Shown here: positions 10,902-20,673 of the stretch, in pieces | Layout: the number at the start of each line of letters is the position of its first letter | Numbering within the stretch: the stretch's first letter is position 1 | NCBI RefSeq assembly: GCF_019320115.1 | Contig: NC_089591.1 | Coordinates: 57,164,078-57,228,077, forward strand | From: Miscanthus floridulus | Lineage: Eukaryota; Streptophyta; Magnoliopsida; Poales; Poaceae | Direction of reading: 5' to 3' | DNA length: 64,000 bases | The notes under the pieces: generated by a model | What the model saw: the letters and a program-made list of their open reading frames with translations, nothing else | What the model was told of the DNA's origin: nothing | Databases searched by the model: none | Program-made: the position numbers and the translations under genes

Positions 10902-11609
10902 GGTGATTGGGCAGATTGGAGGTAGGGATGCCAGCCTGGAGCCCGTGGGGGGTGCCATGGCAGGCTGTCTTGTTGTTTTTACTTTTCTAGAAATAGGACT
11001 TGTCACCCTAGGCATGCAAACCCACTAGGAGTAGAATCAACTTAGGTGTTTTAGAATTTGACAATTGCTCTCGTGTTGTGATCTTGTAGGATTTTTTTAA
11101 TAGGGCAATTCACTCGCCTCTTGCCATCTTGGGAACTACGACCGTCCGTTAGAATATGCATATATCTCCTAATAAAGACGTCAGTAAGACCATGTACCTG
11201 TTGAAATGTTTTGGGAATTAGTTTTTCCTCCCGAATGTTTGGTAACTGAAATCCACAATATGTGCAAGAATTTGGTACATTTTAGGTTTCTGGAGTGAAT
11301 CTTTGTATGCTAGACACTAAGCTGCTTGTGATCACCTGTCTTTGTTCAATTTGTGGCTTCACTAGATTTCGTTATGGATTTTTTTTTCTCTTTCTGATTG
11401 CTGAACTTTGAGTGAGATTTGTTTCACCTATCATGATATTATTACTGCAGTGCAAGTTTTTTACTTAAGGTAATGATCTGAAAATAAAAAAATATAAAAC
11501 AGAAATAACTGTATACGCATACGAGATATTTGATTTCTCTATTATGATTTATATGTAAAACATGAGGATATGAGGCATATAAATACTGTTACAGGGAGAG
11601 CATAGAATA
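10902..11609. repeat. Non-coding segment related to 15780-16600
   Basis: No gene is seen. The part at about 11200-11460 (TTTTAGGTTTCTGGAGTGAA, then GAGTGAGATTTGTTTCACC and ATTACTGCAGTGCAAG) reappears with divergence near 15840-15960 plus 16130, and at 16390-16590. It therefore belongs to a unit duplicated within this SRR1-like locus. Confidence 0.55.
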
Positions 11610-11653
11610 GGGCGTACCCAGTGCAGAGAGCTCCCGCTCTGTGCGGGGTCTGG

Positions 11654-13398
11654 CAGTGCCGGCCCTAGGGGGGGGGGGGGGGCAGGAGGTGCGATGGCCG
11701 GGGGCCCAGCCAGGATGGGGGCCCAAGCCCAAGTATGAAGTATATAAGACCCCAAATATATAGTGTAAAAAAACGAAGCCCAGACTCAATGTTGCAGGCA
11801 TGTCGGCCTCTTTTCAGCACCACGCAGTCACGCAGCCCAGACTTGCAACGTGCCGAGTCGGCCTCTGTCTTTCTGCCCTTTTTTATCACCACGCAGTTAC
11901 GCACTCACGCAGACTTCCGCCGACGGCCGATCGACTCGAGCCGCTCAGACTTCCAGGGCAGTCCGCAGACGGCGAGACGCAGGCACGCAGCGCCGATCCA
12001 GACGCAGGCACGCACAGACTTCCACAAACGATGAGACGCAGCGCCGATCGAGCGATCACCACGCGAGGCAGCCGAGGGCCCGAGGCAGGGCTCGACGAGG
12101 ACGACGAGTCGACGACATCTGAAGATTTATCTTGGTTATTGCCTTCTGCCCTTTCTGTGATTTATGAATCTTGGTTCTCAATCAGTTCATGTGTAAATTG
12201 TATAGGCCTTAGGGTTTTTTTTCCTTGTTCAAATTTTATTTCAAATTTTATCCAGTACTTTGTACTCATATAGTCATGTTTTTCTTGTAATTTAGGTCAG
12301 GTGTAAGAATTTTAGAATGTTACCTAAGAAACATTTGTCAGGGGCTGCGAAAAAAATGGAAAAGACAAGAAGAACAGTTTGTTCAGTCACAACAAGGTGC
12401 TTTAGATAAGTTTTTTTCAGCTTCAAGTAGTGTTGTGCGTGATGACAACCGTATAGATGCACCTAATAATCAAGAAGAAGAGCAACAACAAGTTAATGAC
12501 AATTTAAGTGAACAAGTTGATGCTATAGAGAATGAAAATTTACAGCCTTCCTCTCAACCTGAAAATTTAATTGATGATGTGCAACCTTCTATTCATGATG
12601 TCTTTGATCCCAGAACTTGGGAGAATCTTGATAATAAGGGTAGAGATATTTTGATTGAAAAAGAACCAGTGAGAGAATTGAATCTTGAGTTCCCTGTAGA
12701 TGCTCACAATAGACATTTTTCATATGCTTACTATTCCAGAAAGTTAAGCAATGGTGAGGTGGTTGATAGAAAATGGTTGGTTTACTCTAAACATGTGGAT
12801 AAAGTTTTTTGTTTTTGCTGCAAATTGTTCAAATCAGATCAGAACAAAAGTTTGGTAGCACACGATGGATTGAGGGACTGGAAACATCTTAGTTTAAGAC
12901 TCAAGGAACATGAGAATAGTGTTGAGCATATAAGAAACATGAATACTTGGAATGAACTTATGCTGAGGTTGAGCAAAAATTGAAGTTGTTGAAGAACTAT
13001 TTGAGATCAACTATGTCACAAGAAAGGTTAAATGGCTTGGCTATGTGCACCATCGAGAAGGATATCTTAGACACTATTGATCTCGATACCGTCATTGATG
13101 ATTTTGCATCAAGAAATGCCCGAAGAAGTATCTTTTTATAAGAAGCAGTGGATATGATGGAGTTCTATTCTTCTTTAAGGTAATCGTATTAGTTCTAGAA
13201 GTACAAATATATTGCTCTTTTAGTCTACGTTGTTCCTCGCTCTCGATAATTATTAGACATATTAAATTAAAAATATATTATTGGATTTGCTTTCCCTATA
13301 CAAATAAAATTAGTCTATATATTCTAAAATTTTATGGTCTAGAGGGGCCGTCGCGACGAGTTCGCCAGAGGGCCCTCGAAATCATAGGACCGGTGCTG
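11654..13398 (+). mobile_element. hAT element with 8-bp TSD, internally deleted
   Basis: This is a 1,745-bp element with imperfect terminal inverted repeats CAGTGCCGGCCCT and CAGCACCGGTCCT (right end, other strand). It is flanked by the perfect 8-bp repeat GGGTCTGG (11646-11653 and 13399-13406). TIRs starting CAG and an 8-bp duplication are diagnostic of hAT elements. The interior encodes the two ends of a TTF-zinc-finger hAT transposase. A G tract follows the left TIR. The catalytic middle is missing, so the element is non-autonomous. Confidence 0.92.
12317..13141 (+). pseudogene. Remnant hAT transposase (TTF zinc finger and dimerisation ends)
   Basis: Three blocks are seen. The start at 12317 (MLPKKHLSGAAKK) is in one frame. 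After a shift near 12356 the main frame runs QSQQGALDKFF and continues to 12983 through a TTF-type zinc finger: RHFSYAYYSRKL, DRKWLVYS, VFCFCCKLF, GLRDWKHLSLRLKEHENS. The frame then breaks at about 12980. The typical C-terminal hAT dimerisation end, RLNGLAMCTIEKDILDTID then VIDDFASRNARRSIF, follows at once in another frame and stops at 13141. Complete relatives have several hundred residues, including the DDE core, between these blocks. An internal deletion has removed them. Confidence 0.85.
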
Positions 13399-13621
13399 GG
13401 GTCTGGGGAAGGGTGTCAGTGGCAAGCCTTACCCTCGCCTGTGCAATGCGAGGAGACCGCGACTCAAACCCGGGATCTTCCGGTCACAGGCGGTAGGACT
13501 CTACCGCTTACACCTACCGTAATATATTAAATGTGTCCTACCTGTCATTACAAGTTTACATTTGTTATTTATCGTTAAAAACCTAATTGATTGTTTCCTA
13601 TTATGTTTTTTCCATTAAACT

Positions 13622-14101
13622 AGATGTCATTTAAATCCTAGTGATGCATACATTGAGGACAAGGACCTCATGGAAGCAGTGAGCATAATTAAAGAAGTAC
13701 ATGAAACTATGCTGGATATTAGGAGGAGTTCAGTTTATACAAAGTTCATTGATCAGCTTAAGGATAATCCGACCATTGGAGATTGCATTTCAAGAATGTT
13801 GGGAAATCATGAATACATGACGCTGGTAATTTATGGCCTTGGGAGCTTTGAATTTGATGTGAAGTCTCAGTATCAGCTGGCTTTCGCTCTTCTTCTCAAG
13901 GAAGATAAGATATTTTCAGTTGGTGACATAGAATTATATGATCCAGCACTCTCTCCAGCTGATGTCAAATCTTGCTTCGACTTGGGAATAAGAGTTCTAC
14001 TTGTTAACGAGCAGCGCCACAGAAGAGTTGAGAAGCCGACAATTTTCTATGTTCCAGGACTGAAGTTTGTGGGTAACCTAATCGAGGCAAACCTCTCATA
14101 A
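13622..14101 (+). pseudogene. SRR1-domain protein, copy 2, truncated by a frameshift
   Basis: An exon-like block begins after TTAAACTAG and reads MEAVSIIKEVHETM from 13670, then LVIYGLGSFEF, YQLAFALLL, VGDIELYDPALSP, FDLGIRVLLV, KPTIFYVPG and NLIEANLS. These are the core SRR1-domain motifs (YGLGS, DP, FYxP). The frame stops at 14099-14101. A one-base shift restores similarity (HLNKMILVSYGFK, corresponding to GKIVLLGHSF of copy 1) for about 30 residues, so the stop looks like a lesion. An upstream exon ending near 13187 (EFYSSLR) is possible but unproven. The hAT/SINE insertion lies directly upstream. Confidence 0.75.
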
Positions 14102-14609
14102 GCACTTAAATAAGATGATTTTGGTTTCCTATGGGTTTAAGGATGGCGGGGAAAGTATTTCTGGTGAATTTGAAAACTGGAACTGTGGATGTACTAGATT
14201 CATGGGTTTTCTTTCTTTGGAGAGAGACAGGTTCCTGTTGGCGGGATTTCTCTAGAAAAATCTGACAGGGAATTAGTTGGTGTTTCTGAACTGAAGCTGG
14301 AATTTCTTAAAGTAGATGATGACACGGACATATACTCAAAATTGCCAAGTATGTGTTCTGCTTCTAAATATCTGCTTACACTTGGTTTCTTTTTAGTATA
14401 TTTGTTTAATGGTGAATCTGACTTTACAGGGCTAACACTCAAGGAAAAAATTCACCTTGACTTCAAATTAGAGCTGGAATATAATTCATTCCTTGCTTTT
14501 GAGTAAGACTTCGTTTCTTTGTGTTACAGCATCTGAATTAAAAATTGAGATTGAACAGCCGATTCTTTTTAGTGGAAACATCATTATTTATTTCCTTGAT
14601 TTTTCAGTC

Positions 14610-15007
14610 ATGTGTCTTCCCTTCGTATGCAATTGGAAGAGCGAATCTCATGCCCATTCAGAGATCAGTGTGCTTTCAGGGGGGATGTTACTCCATTCTG
14701 GGGGCATGTTTTTCGTCATCGTCTGCCAGCGATGAAACGGACGACATGGTCCCCGCCTCCTAAGGGTTGGGTCAAGCTCAACTTCCATGGAATTGGCTGT
14801 TCCAAAGGCACTCCGGCCTGCAATGTTGGCATATTGCACAATGACAAAGGCGAGGCTCTCTCCTACTGTGCTGGTCCAGTAGGAGATGTGGATGAGATTG
14901 TGGCCAGTGCTAGGGCACTTGATATGGGGCTACAAATTATGATTGATCTCCATGAACCAGTATTCAAGCTGATCATCCAGGGGGATAATCTTACGGTGAT
15001 ACGCTGA
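14610..15007 (+). pseudogene. RNase H-like (RVT_3 type) exon of an unidentified gene
   Basis: After the acceptor TTTTTCAG near 14608 the frame reads CPFRDQCAFRGDVTPFWGH and then a plant RVT_3/RNase H-like fold: PPPKGWVKLNFHGIGCSKG, VGILHNDKGEAL, EIVASARALDMGLQI, FKLIIQGDNLTVI, stopping at 15005-15007. The usual first catalytic Asp (NFDGS) is His here; the last Asp (GDN) remains. Upstream exon-like pieces (VSELKLEFLKVDDD near 14300 and KEKIHLDFKLELEYNSF near 14440) could belong to the same gene. It may be the 3' part of the SRR1-like gene or a separate retroelement-derived domain. Confidence 0.45.
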
Positions 15008-15032
15008 CTTATTTTCATGTATCTCTTGGTGC

Positions 15033-15522
15033 ATGCATTTGAGGCCATCCGAGGCACCTGCTCCTGACGAGCTGCCTACAGAGTGCGACAAGGGTGAAGA
15101 TGCGGGTGATGGCTCAAAGGATGCGGACTACGATAATGGTCCGAAGGATGATGACCAGGAGGGTGGCGGTGCATCTTCAGAGTCTGTCATCCCTCCTAGA
15201 TGGACTCGTAGAGAGTACATAGATTGGCAGGTCGAAGAGGGGGCTAATCAGGTCACGATTCGCCTAGCACGTGTTGGAGCTTCTCTACCTGGGATCTTTA
15301 TACACCAATCAACCATGTGTGACTGTGGAAATGGAATGGACATGAAGAATGATGAACCAGATGATACATGGTAAGAACTAAGAACCTATTGAAGTTGCCG
15401 GCTGTTCTGAAATCTGAGCTAGTAGAAGTGTTTGTTCTTCTGACGATGCTAACGACCGCATTTATCGCAGGTTCTTTTGTGGCTTTGATACGGGTGATGA
15501 CATTATCACACGACTGACCTGA
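15033..15522 (+). CDS. Two-exon hypothetical coding segment, acidic
   Basis: The frame from 15033 to about 15371 encodes an acidic stretch (DKGEDAGDGSKDADYDNG) followed by PPRWTRREYIDWQVEEGAN, QVTIRLARVGASLPG and MKNDEPDDTW. It joins across a GT-AG intron (ATG|GTAAGA...TCGCAG|G) to a short last exon at about 15471-15522 coding FFCGFDTGDDIITRLT and a stop. I do not recognise the family. The last exon is repeated at about 16667-16706. It is probably the 3' end of the gene whose RNase H-like exon precedes it. The stop at 15007 argues the whole is decayed or wrongly joined. Confidence 0.35.
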
Positions 15523-15753
15523 GGATTCTTTAACCTGTTAATGAGGAGCCTGCTGCTGACTGCTGTTTCTTGTTGCTAATGTTTGTCCCTGTTCTGAATA
15601 AGTGGGATATGTCTGTTCTGAAGAAATCCTTGATCTGCATGATGAGCCTTCGGGGTCTTCGATTTCCTGCTGTTAACTGAAAACCTGTGAGTGATCCCTG
15701 AGAATATAAACGTGTCCTTTGGTTGTTCATTTGACTTGTACTCTGTAGTTCAG
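15406..15753 (+). repeat. Duplicated 3' segment, copy A
   Basis: About 350 bp containing the short terminal exon (GGTTCTTTTGTGGCTTTGAT) and the 3' UTR-like sequence after it. It matches 16606-16922 throughout, for example ATGAGGAGCCTG, AAATCCTTGAT and AGAATATAAA. A tandem duplication of the 3' end of a gene is the simplest reading. Confidence 0.8.
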
Positions 15754-15955
15754 AACCCAAAAAAAATGTTGCCTCATAAGTACAAGAATCTGGTAGATAT
15801 TAGGTTTCTGGTATCAAATGATCTGTGTACTAATTGCTAAACAGCTTTTGGTCATCTGTTTGTTCATTATATGTGACTTCTCTAGATTTGGTTATTGACT
15901 TCTTTTGGTTTCCTCTTATTATTGAACTCTGAGTGAGATTTGCTCCACCAATCAT

Positions 15956-16110
15956 CGCCCTGTTTGTTTGGGCTGATTTGGCTTATAAGCCATGGCTGAA
16001 AGTACTATTGGCTGGTTTGGTATGAGAGAAAAATACTATTTATTGGCTGATAAGCCATGGCTTATAAGCCAAATACGACCAAAGCGAATAGGCTGATAAG
16101 CCATGGTTTG
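15956..16110. repeat. MITE-like repeat, copy C
   Basis: This diverged relative of the element at 8113-8238 starts GCCCTGTTTGTTTGGGCTGA and contains GAGAGAAAAATACT. It has the palindromic motif TTATAAGCCATGGCT inverted and repeated three times, ending near AAAGCGAATAGG. No coding capacity. Confidence 0.6.
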
Positions 16111-16605
16111 GTTTCGTTGGCTGATATTGCTGCTGTGCAAGTTCTTATTTTCTTTACTGATGAAGTTAACCTGCAGTGCTAATAGTCTATAGGCTACTCA
16201 TTTTTTCCATTATGATTTGCATATAGCTGCTGAAATATTCTTTGGAACAATTTCGTTCCCCTGCTCATCAATGTTTGTTCACTGAAATCCAGTGCTCGAT
16301 AAATCAAATTGTCTGTTATTCAGTGCTAATAGACTGCTGTTTGATCACTGAAATCCATTAACTAATTTAGAAAATATACTACGTTCAATAATCTGTTACA
16401 TTTTAGGTTTCTGAAATGAAAGTGCTCTGTATGTGTTAAATGAACAGACAGACCCTTCTCATCATCAATGTTTGTTCACTTTTGTGGTTTCTCTAGATTT
16501 GGATATGGAATTTTGGCTCTCTTTTACTACTATCATTGAATTTTGAGTGAGATTTGCTTCACCAATAACGATATTGCTGCAGTCTGCAGTGGACGTTCTT
16601 ATTTC

Positions 16606-16922
16606 TAAAATCTGAGCTAGAAGTGTTTGTTCTTCTATGGATGCTAACGACTGCATTTATTGCAGGTTCTTTCATGGCTTTGATATGGATGATGACCTTA
16701 TGAAATGACTGAAAGTTTGAACCAGAGGATTCTGCAACCTGCTCATGAGGAGCCTGTTGGCTGTTGCTGACTGCTGCCTATTGCTAATGGTTCCTATTCT
16801 GAACAAGTCGGGTCTGTCTGTTCTGGTGAAATCCTTGATGTGTGTAATAAGCCTTCAAACCTGTGAATGCTCCCTAAGAATATAAATTCGTCCTTCGGTT
16901 CTTCGCTTGATATGTGGTTCAG
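16606..16922 (+). repeat. Duplicated 3' segment, copy B
   Basis: Counterpart of 15406-15753. It contains an acceptor (ATTGCAG) and a terminal exon coding FFHGFDMDDDLMK and a stop at about 16704-16706. No upstream exons accompany this copy, so it is a gene-end fragment. The segment before it (16390-16590) also repeats 15840-15960. Confidence 0.75.
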
Positions 16923-17039
16923 TATTTTGTTTTGATGCATGGTCCTCGTACTTAATGAGTATGTAACTAGACGTTTATCACCGTGACCCAGAGAGGCACT
17001 TCGGGCGCATTTCATTTTATGAACAGCAACATGAACATG

Positions 17040-19143
17040 TGAAGGACCAAAAACGGCGACCAGAGGGGGGGTGAATGGGAGCCGTAAAATTTCTCACAAA
17101 ATTTTTAGGCCGCTGTCCCAAAATCACCGTCAAGCACAAGCGAGTTCATGAACTAAAATACCCAAGCCAACTAGTGATAAGAGTATCTACAAAAATTCCT
17201 CAAAATAGTAGAAACCCAATGCAACAGACGAAACTCGATTCGGGGCACAGACGACCAAGCTGCACGCAAAACAGAAAACCAGAGCTAGAGAAAATTAACC
17301 GAAAAATCCCCTGAAAATTCGTTCATCACACAGCAGAGAGTGAAGAGGTAGCACGTAGGCCTGGGCCTCTCGGGCCTATACAGCTAGGAGCTTATGGTAG
17401 TTTGGCTGCCTCTTCTCTGCTCAAATCACACAGGAGGGAAGGAATTTAGTTCACACACACTATTGCTTGATTGAGACAATTCCAATAACCAAGACTGAAA
17501 AACACGAGAGCTGCTGCTCCTGCTATTGGTACTGTGCGTGCACAGGTGGTTCCTGGATGAGCATTGATTGGTGCTAGAAGCACTGGTACTGAGACCGCAC
17601 GGCACTGGAGCGACCCTGCTCTGTACACGGACCGAGAACAAACACAGGGAACAGAGAACGACGAACACTGAGCAACGACAGACTTCACAGGGAGATGGGA
17701 TCGGAGATGGACCAGGCAGCTGAAGACGATTGGCTGCTCCTAGAGTCCGGTTCCTGCAACAGCACTAGAACACAGAGACGCACGGCGCGGGACTGCACAC
17801 GCCAAGGGAAACCAGAGAGCCAAGATCGAAGCACGGGAAACGCTGCTCTGCTCAACAAGCAAACGACGATCGGTATCAGGAGCAGCTGCAGAGCCACGCG
17901 AGGGCACGGGACCAAACCGGCCTGGACGCACGGCGCAGAAGCACCTCTGTGCTGCTGGGTCCTCGTAACATCACCTCCACACGACGAACAGGAAAGAATA
18001 GAGAAGAGGCGCTGACCACAAAATCGAAGAAAAACTCGACCAAATCAAAATGATTCGTTCTCAAACTTCGCACAGACCAAATTCACCTAGATACAAATTT
18101 ATCCCCGACCAAATTCACCTAGATACAAATTTGTCCCCAAAAGTTCATCGCCTGGGATTGACCCAAACTCCGAGAAAATCAGATCGTAGGAAGAACGAAA
18201 AAAAATTGAGCGAAAATCACAGCTTCAAGATAAGAACCCCAGAGGGCAAGAGGAGGATTTGGGCCTTCATTCCCACTCCAAAACACAAGAATTACACCAC
18301 GAATTTTTCAGTTCATGTGACCTCTCTCATGAACACTAGAAAGAAATGAAACCCTAGGTGGAAGAGGGGAAAATGAAAGTGGGAGAGAGGTGAGGGAGAT
18401 GGGGGCTCCCTCATCCTATTTAATAGGGCTATTACACATTCCCAGTTTTGCCCCTGGATACAAATGAGTTGAACCGCTAAGCCCAAGGGCATTGTTGTCC
18501 AACCCGGTGTAATCTTGATCCGACGGCCACCGCGCCTTCTCACCGGTAGCTTCGCCTCGACGCGAACTCCCCGATGCCGCCACGTGCCGTCCGTCCCTCC
18601 TCGGAACCTCCGCCCGGGTTTTGAGGCCCAAACCCATAAACCGTCCATCCGATGGTTTTGAGGTCCAAACCATCAAACCATCCGCGAGTAGCATACTCCA
18701 TACGCGTCCCCCGCCATCCGACGCGTGTCACCGCCGTCCTCGACCGGCCGGCCCGCCAAGTCCTCCTAAGCCTTGCTCGACTCACGCGTCTGCCATCTTG
18801 ACCCGGTCAACACCGTCACTCCATGTCTTCTTGCACTTGTCGATGTCCCAAGTGTCAGCCACCGCGGCTAGTCACCCGGCCTCTGGGTCCCTCGGTCCAA
18901 GCCTCACGTCCGTCCTTCACCGCTCCCGGTCTGTCGGCACGGCACGTCCTCCTTGACCTTCACCTCGCCGTCGACCACCGCATCTGAGCTCCATACCTGC
19001 ACAACACAAGCCAAAAGACATGTCGCACACATAGCTTTCGCCATGGTAGGGTTAGTCACCACTCAACCTACTTCGTGGATCACATTGACAATCACTCATC
19101 ACAAAACGAACACACAAGGGTACTTGTCAACCTTGTGTTCGCA
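17040..19143 (-). repeat. Copia 3' LTR (left copy)
   Basis: This copy is 2,104 bp, from TGAAGGACC to CTTGTGTTCGCA on the plus strand. It is 31 bp longer than the right LTR because ACCAAATTCACCTAGATACA and the following bases are tandemly duplicated near 18075-18135. A TATA-like TATTAAATAG lies on the minus strand near 18420. Confidence 0.93.
18075..18136 (+). repeat. 32-bp tandem duplication private to the left LTR
   Basis: Two adjacent copies of a 32-bp unit containing CACCTAGATACAAATTT differ at one base (TTATCCCC and TTGTCCCC). The right LTR has a single copy at the corresponding place near 27575-27605, so the duplication arose after insertion. Confidence 0.85.
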
Positions 19144-20673
19144 ATCTCCCCCCTTGATGAGTGCATTATCAACACCAATACACGAACAGCTTGAGCAAAA
19201 AGAAAAAGAAGAAGAAGAGAGAAGAAAGAACTCACCCAAATGACCAAAAGCCAAAGAAAAGCCAAGAACCGGGTCATTTGAAAATGAGCAAAACTTGGTC
19301 CCCAAAGACATGGGCAACGGCTCGATGCAACCAAGTAAAACAAAGCTAGCCCTCAAGAAGAGGCAACGGGCTCAACACCACTAGCAAAGCTCAAAAAACC
19401 GAAAAACTGCTAGACCCTCCAGAAGAGGCAAAGGCTCAACACATCTAGCAAAACACCTCAAATGCAACTCCCCCTGAACAAGTGCAATCTCTCTCAAATG
19501 AATGCATATCTCTCAACTTTAGGTGAAATTGGAAGTTTGAAATTGGAAGTTTCTTCCCCTTGTGTCATTGTGAGTGTGGAAAACTTCTCCCCCTTGTTGA
19601 CACATGCACTTATCAAGCTAGAGCCCAAAGATTGCATCTCCCCCTCAAATCATGCTAGGAATGCAGAAATGCACGAATGCAGAAGCTTCAAGATTATAGT
19701 AAGTAGATTGAAAAGAGGCTCTAGTTGATGCTGTCATGTATATATAGCAACACATACAAGTGCTAGCAAATGCTCAAAGTGACCAAATGAGACAAAATAT
19801 GGCATTTAAGCAATTTTGATCAAGTTTGAGCAATTTTAAAAGAGGGTTCACCACCAAAGGAACACATAGCAAAAATAGACAGGAGATCGACCTTGTGCTA
19901 CACATGTATGCAAAGTGAACTACCCCAAACAAAGTTCACACATCATGTCATGAGACAAACTTGTGGTTTGATCAAATTTTAGACACCAATTGAAATTTAT
20001 CAGAGTTATGCAGCTTATTACCAAAGTTTGTCAGACAAGTGTGTGCGGGAGGTTATCTGTGCCATCAAAACCTGACTTAGCGACCATGTCAAGCCTATGC
20101 CAAAGGCAATCAGAAGCTTAAGACAATGATCTTGGTATCCATTACAGAGCTCAAGTTCACCAATAAGTGCAATTTGGAGCTGTCTCGATACTCTGACATA
20201 GGATAGTACAGACCCATCCCGATCTTTTCAAATCACTGAGTTTGATTTTCAAGTTTTAGCACAAATTCAAGTTTCTCAAGCAAGTGTGTAACTCAAAGTA
20301 TGAGCCGTAGCAACTAAGCATATACATGAAGCAAGAAAAAGATCTCAACACATTCTACACATGCTAGTGCCACAAGTAGTGGTGAACACATTTCATGTTT
20401 CAACAAGTTTTAATCAAGTTCACAGTTTGGAAAACAAGCTTAGCTCATAACATGCATCAATTGATCAAGAGGAGCCTAAGCCAAAAGCACATCATGTATA
20501 TCCATAACATCCCCAACAAGAGCATAGTGTCAATCTAGCTACTATAATGATGAAGCTCAGAATGCAATATGATACATGATGATATGATATGCAAGTATGA
20601 TATAAAAACAAAAACAAAGGCTAAACTACAAAGAAAAGCAAAACTAGAATACAACAACCAAAGTTTCCCTCCT
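19144..20673 (-). other. Copia 3' untranslated region and polypurine tract
   Basis: About 1.5 kb between the RNase H end and the 3' LTR. It is AT-rich with no coding frame worth calling and no env-like ORF. The polypurine tract (AAGGGGGGAGA on the minus strand, about 19146-19156) abuts the LTR. Confidence 0.75.

Larger units (their letters stand above)
11610..13518 (-). mobile_element. Au-type SINE (reverse orientation), split by a hAT element
   Basis: The SINE lies in two pieces, 11610-11653 and 13399-13518. Together they match the second copy at 59513-59673 in reverse orientation: GGCGTACCCAGTGCAGAGAG at the tail, and GGGAAGGGTGTCAGTGGCAA plus the Pol III B-box-like GACTCAAACCCGGG toward the head. 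Au SINEs have a tRNA-related head with A and B boxes and a short T tail. One target copy, GGGTCTGG, is duplicated at the split by the hAT insertion. Confidence 0.85.

Noticed and set aside
17446..17931. Cys- and Ser-rich minus-strand ORFs, repeated at 26945-27547
   Set aside because: They are the same LTR sequence seen twice. An open stretch in both LTRs is expected from identity and does not show a gene.
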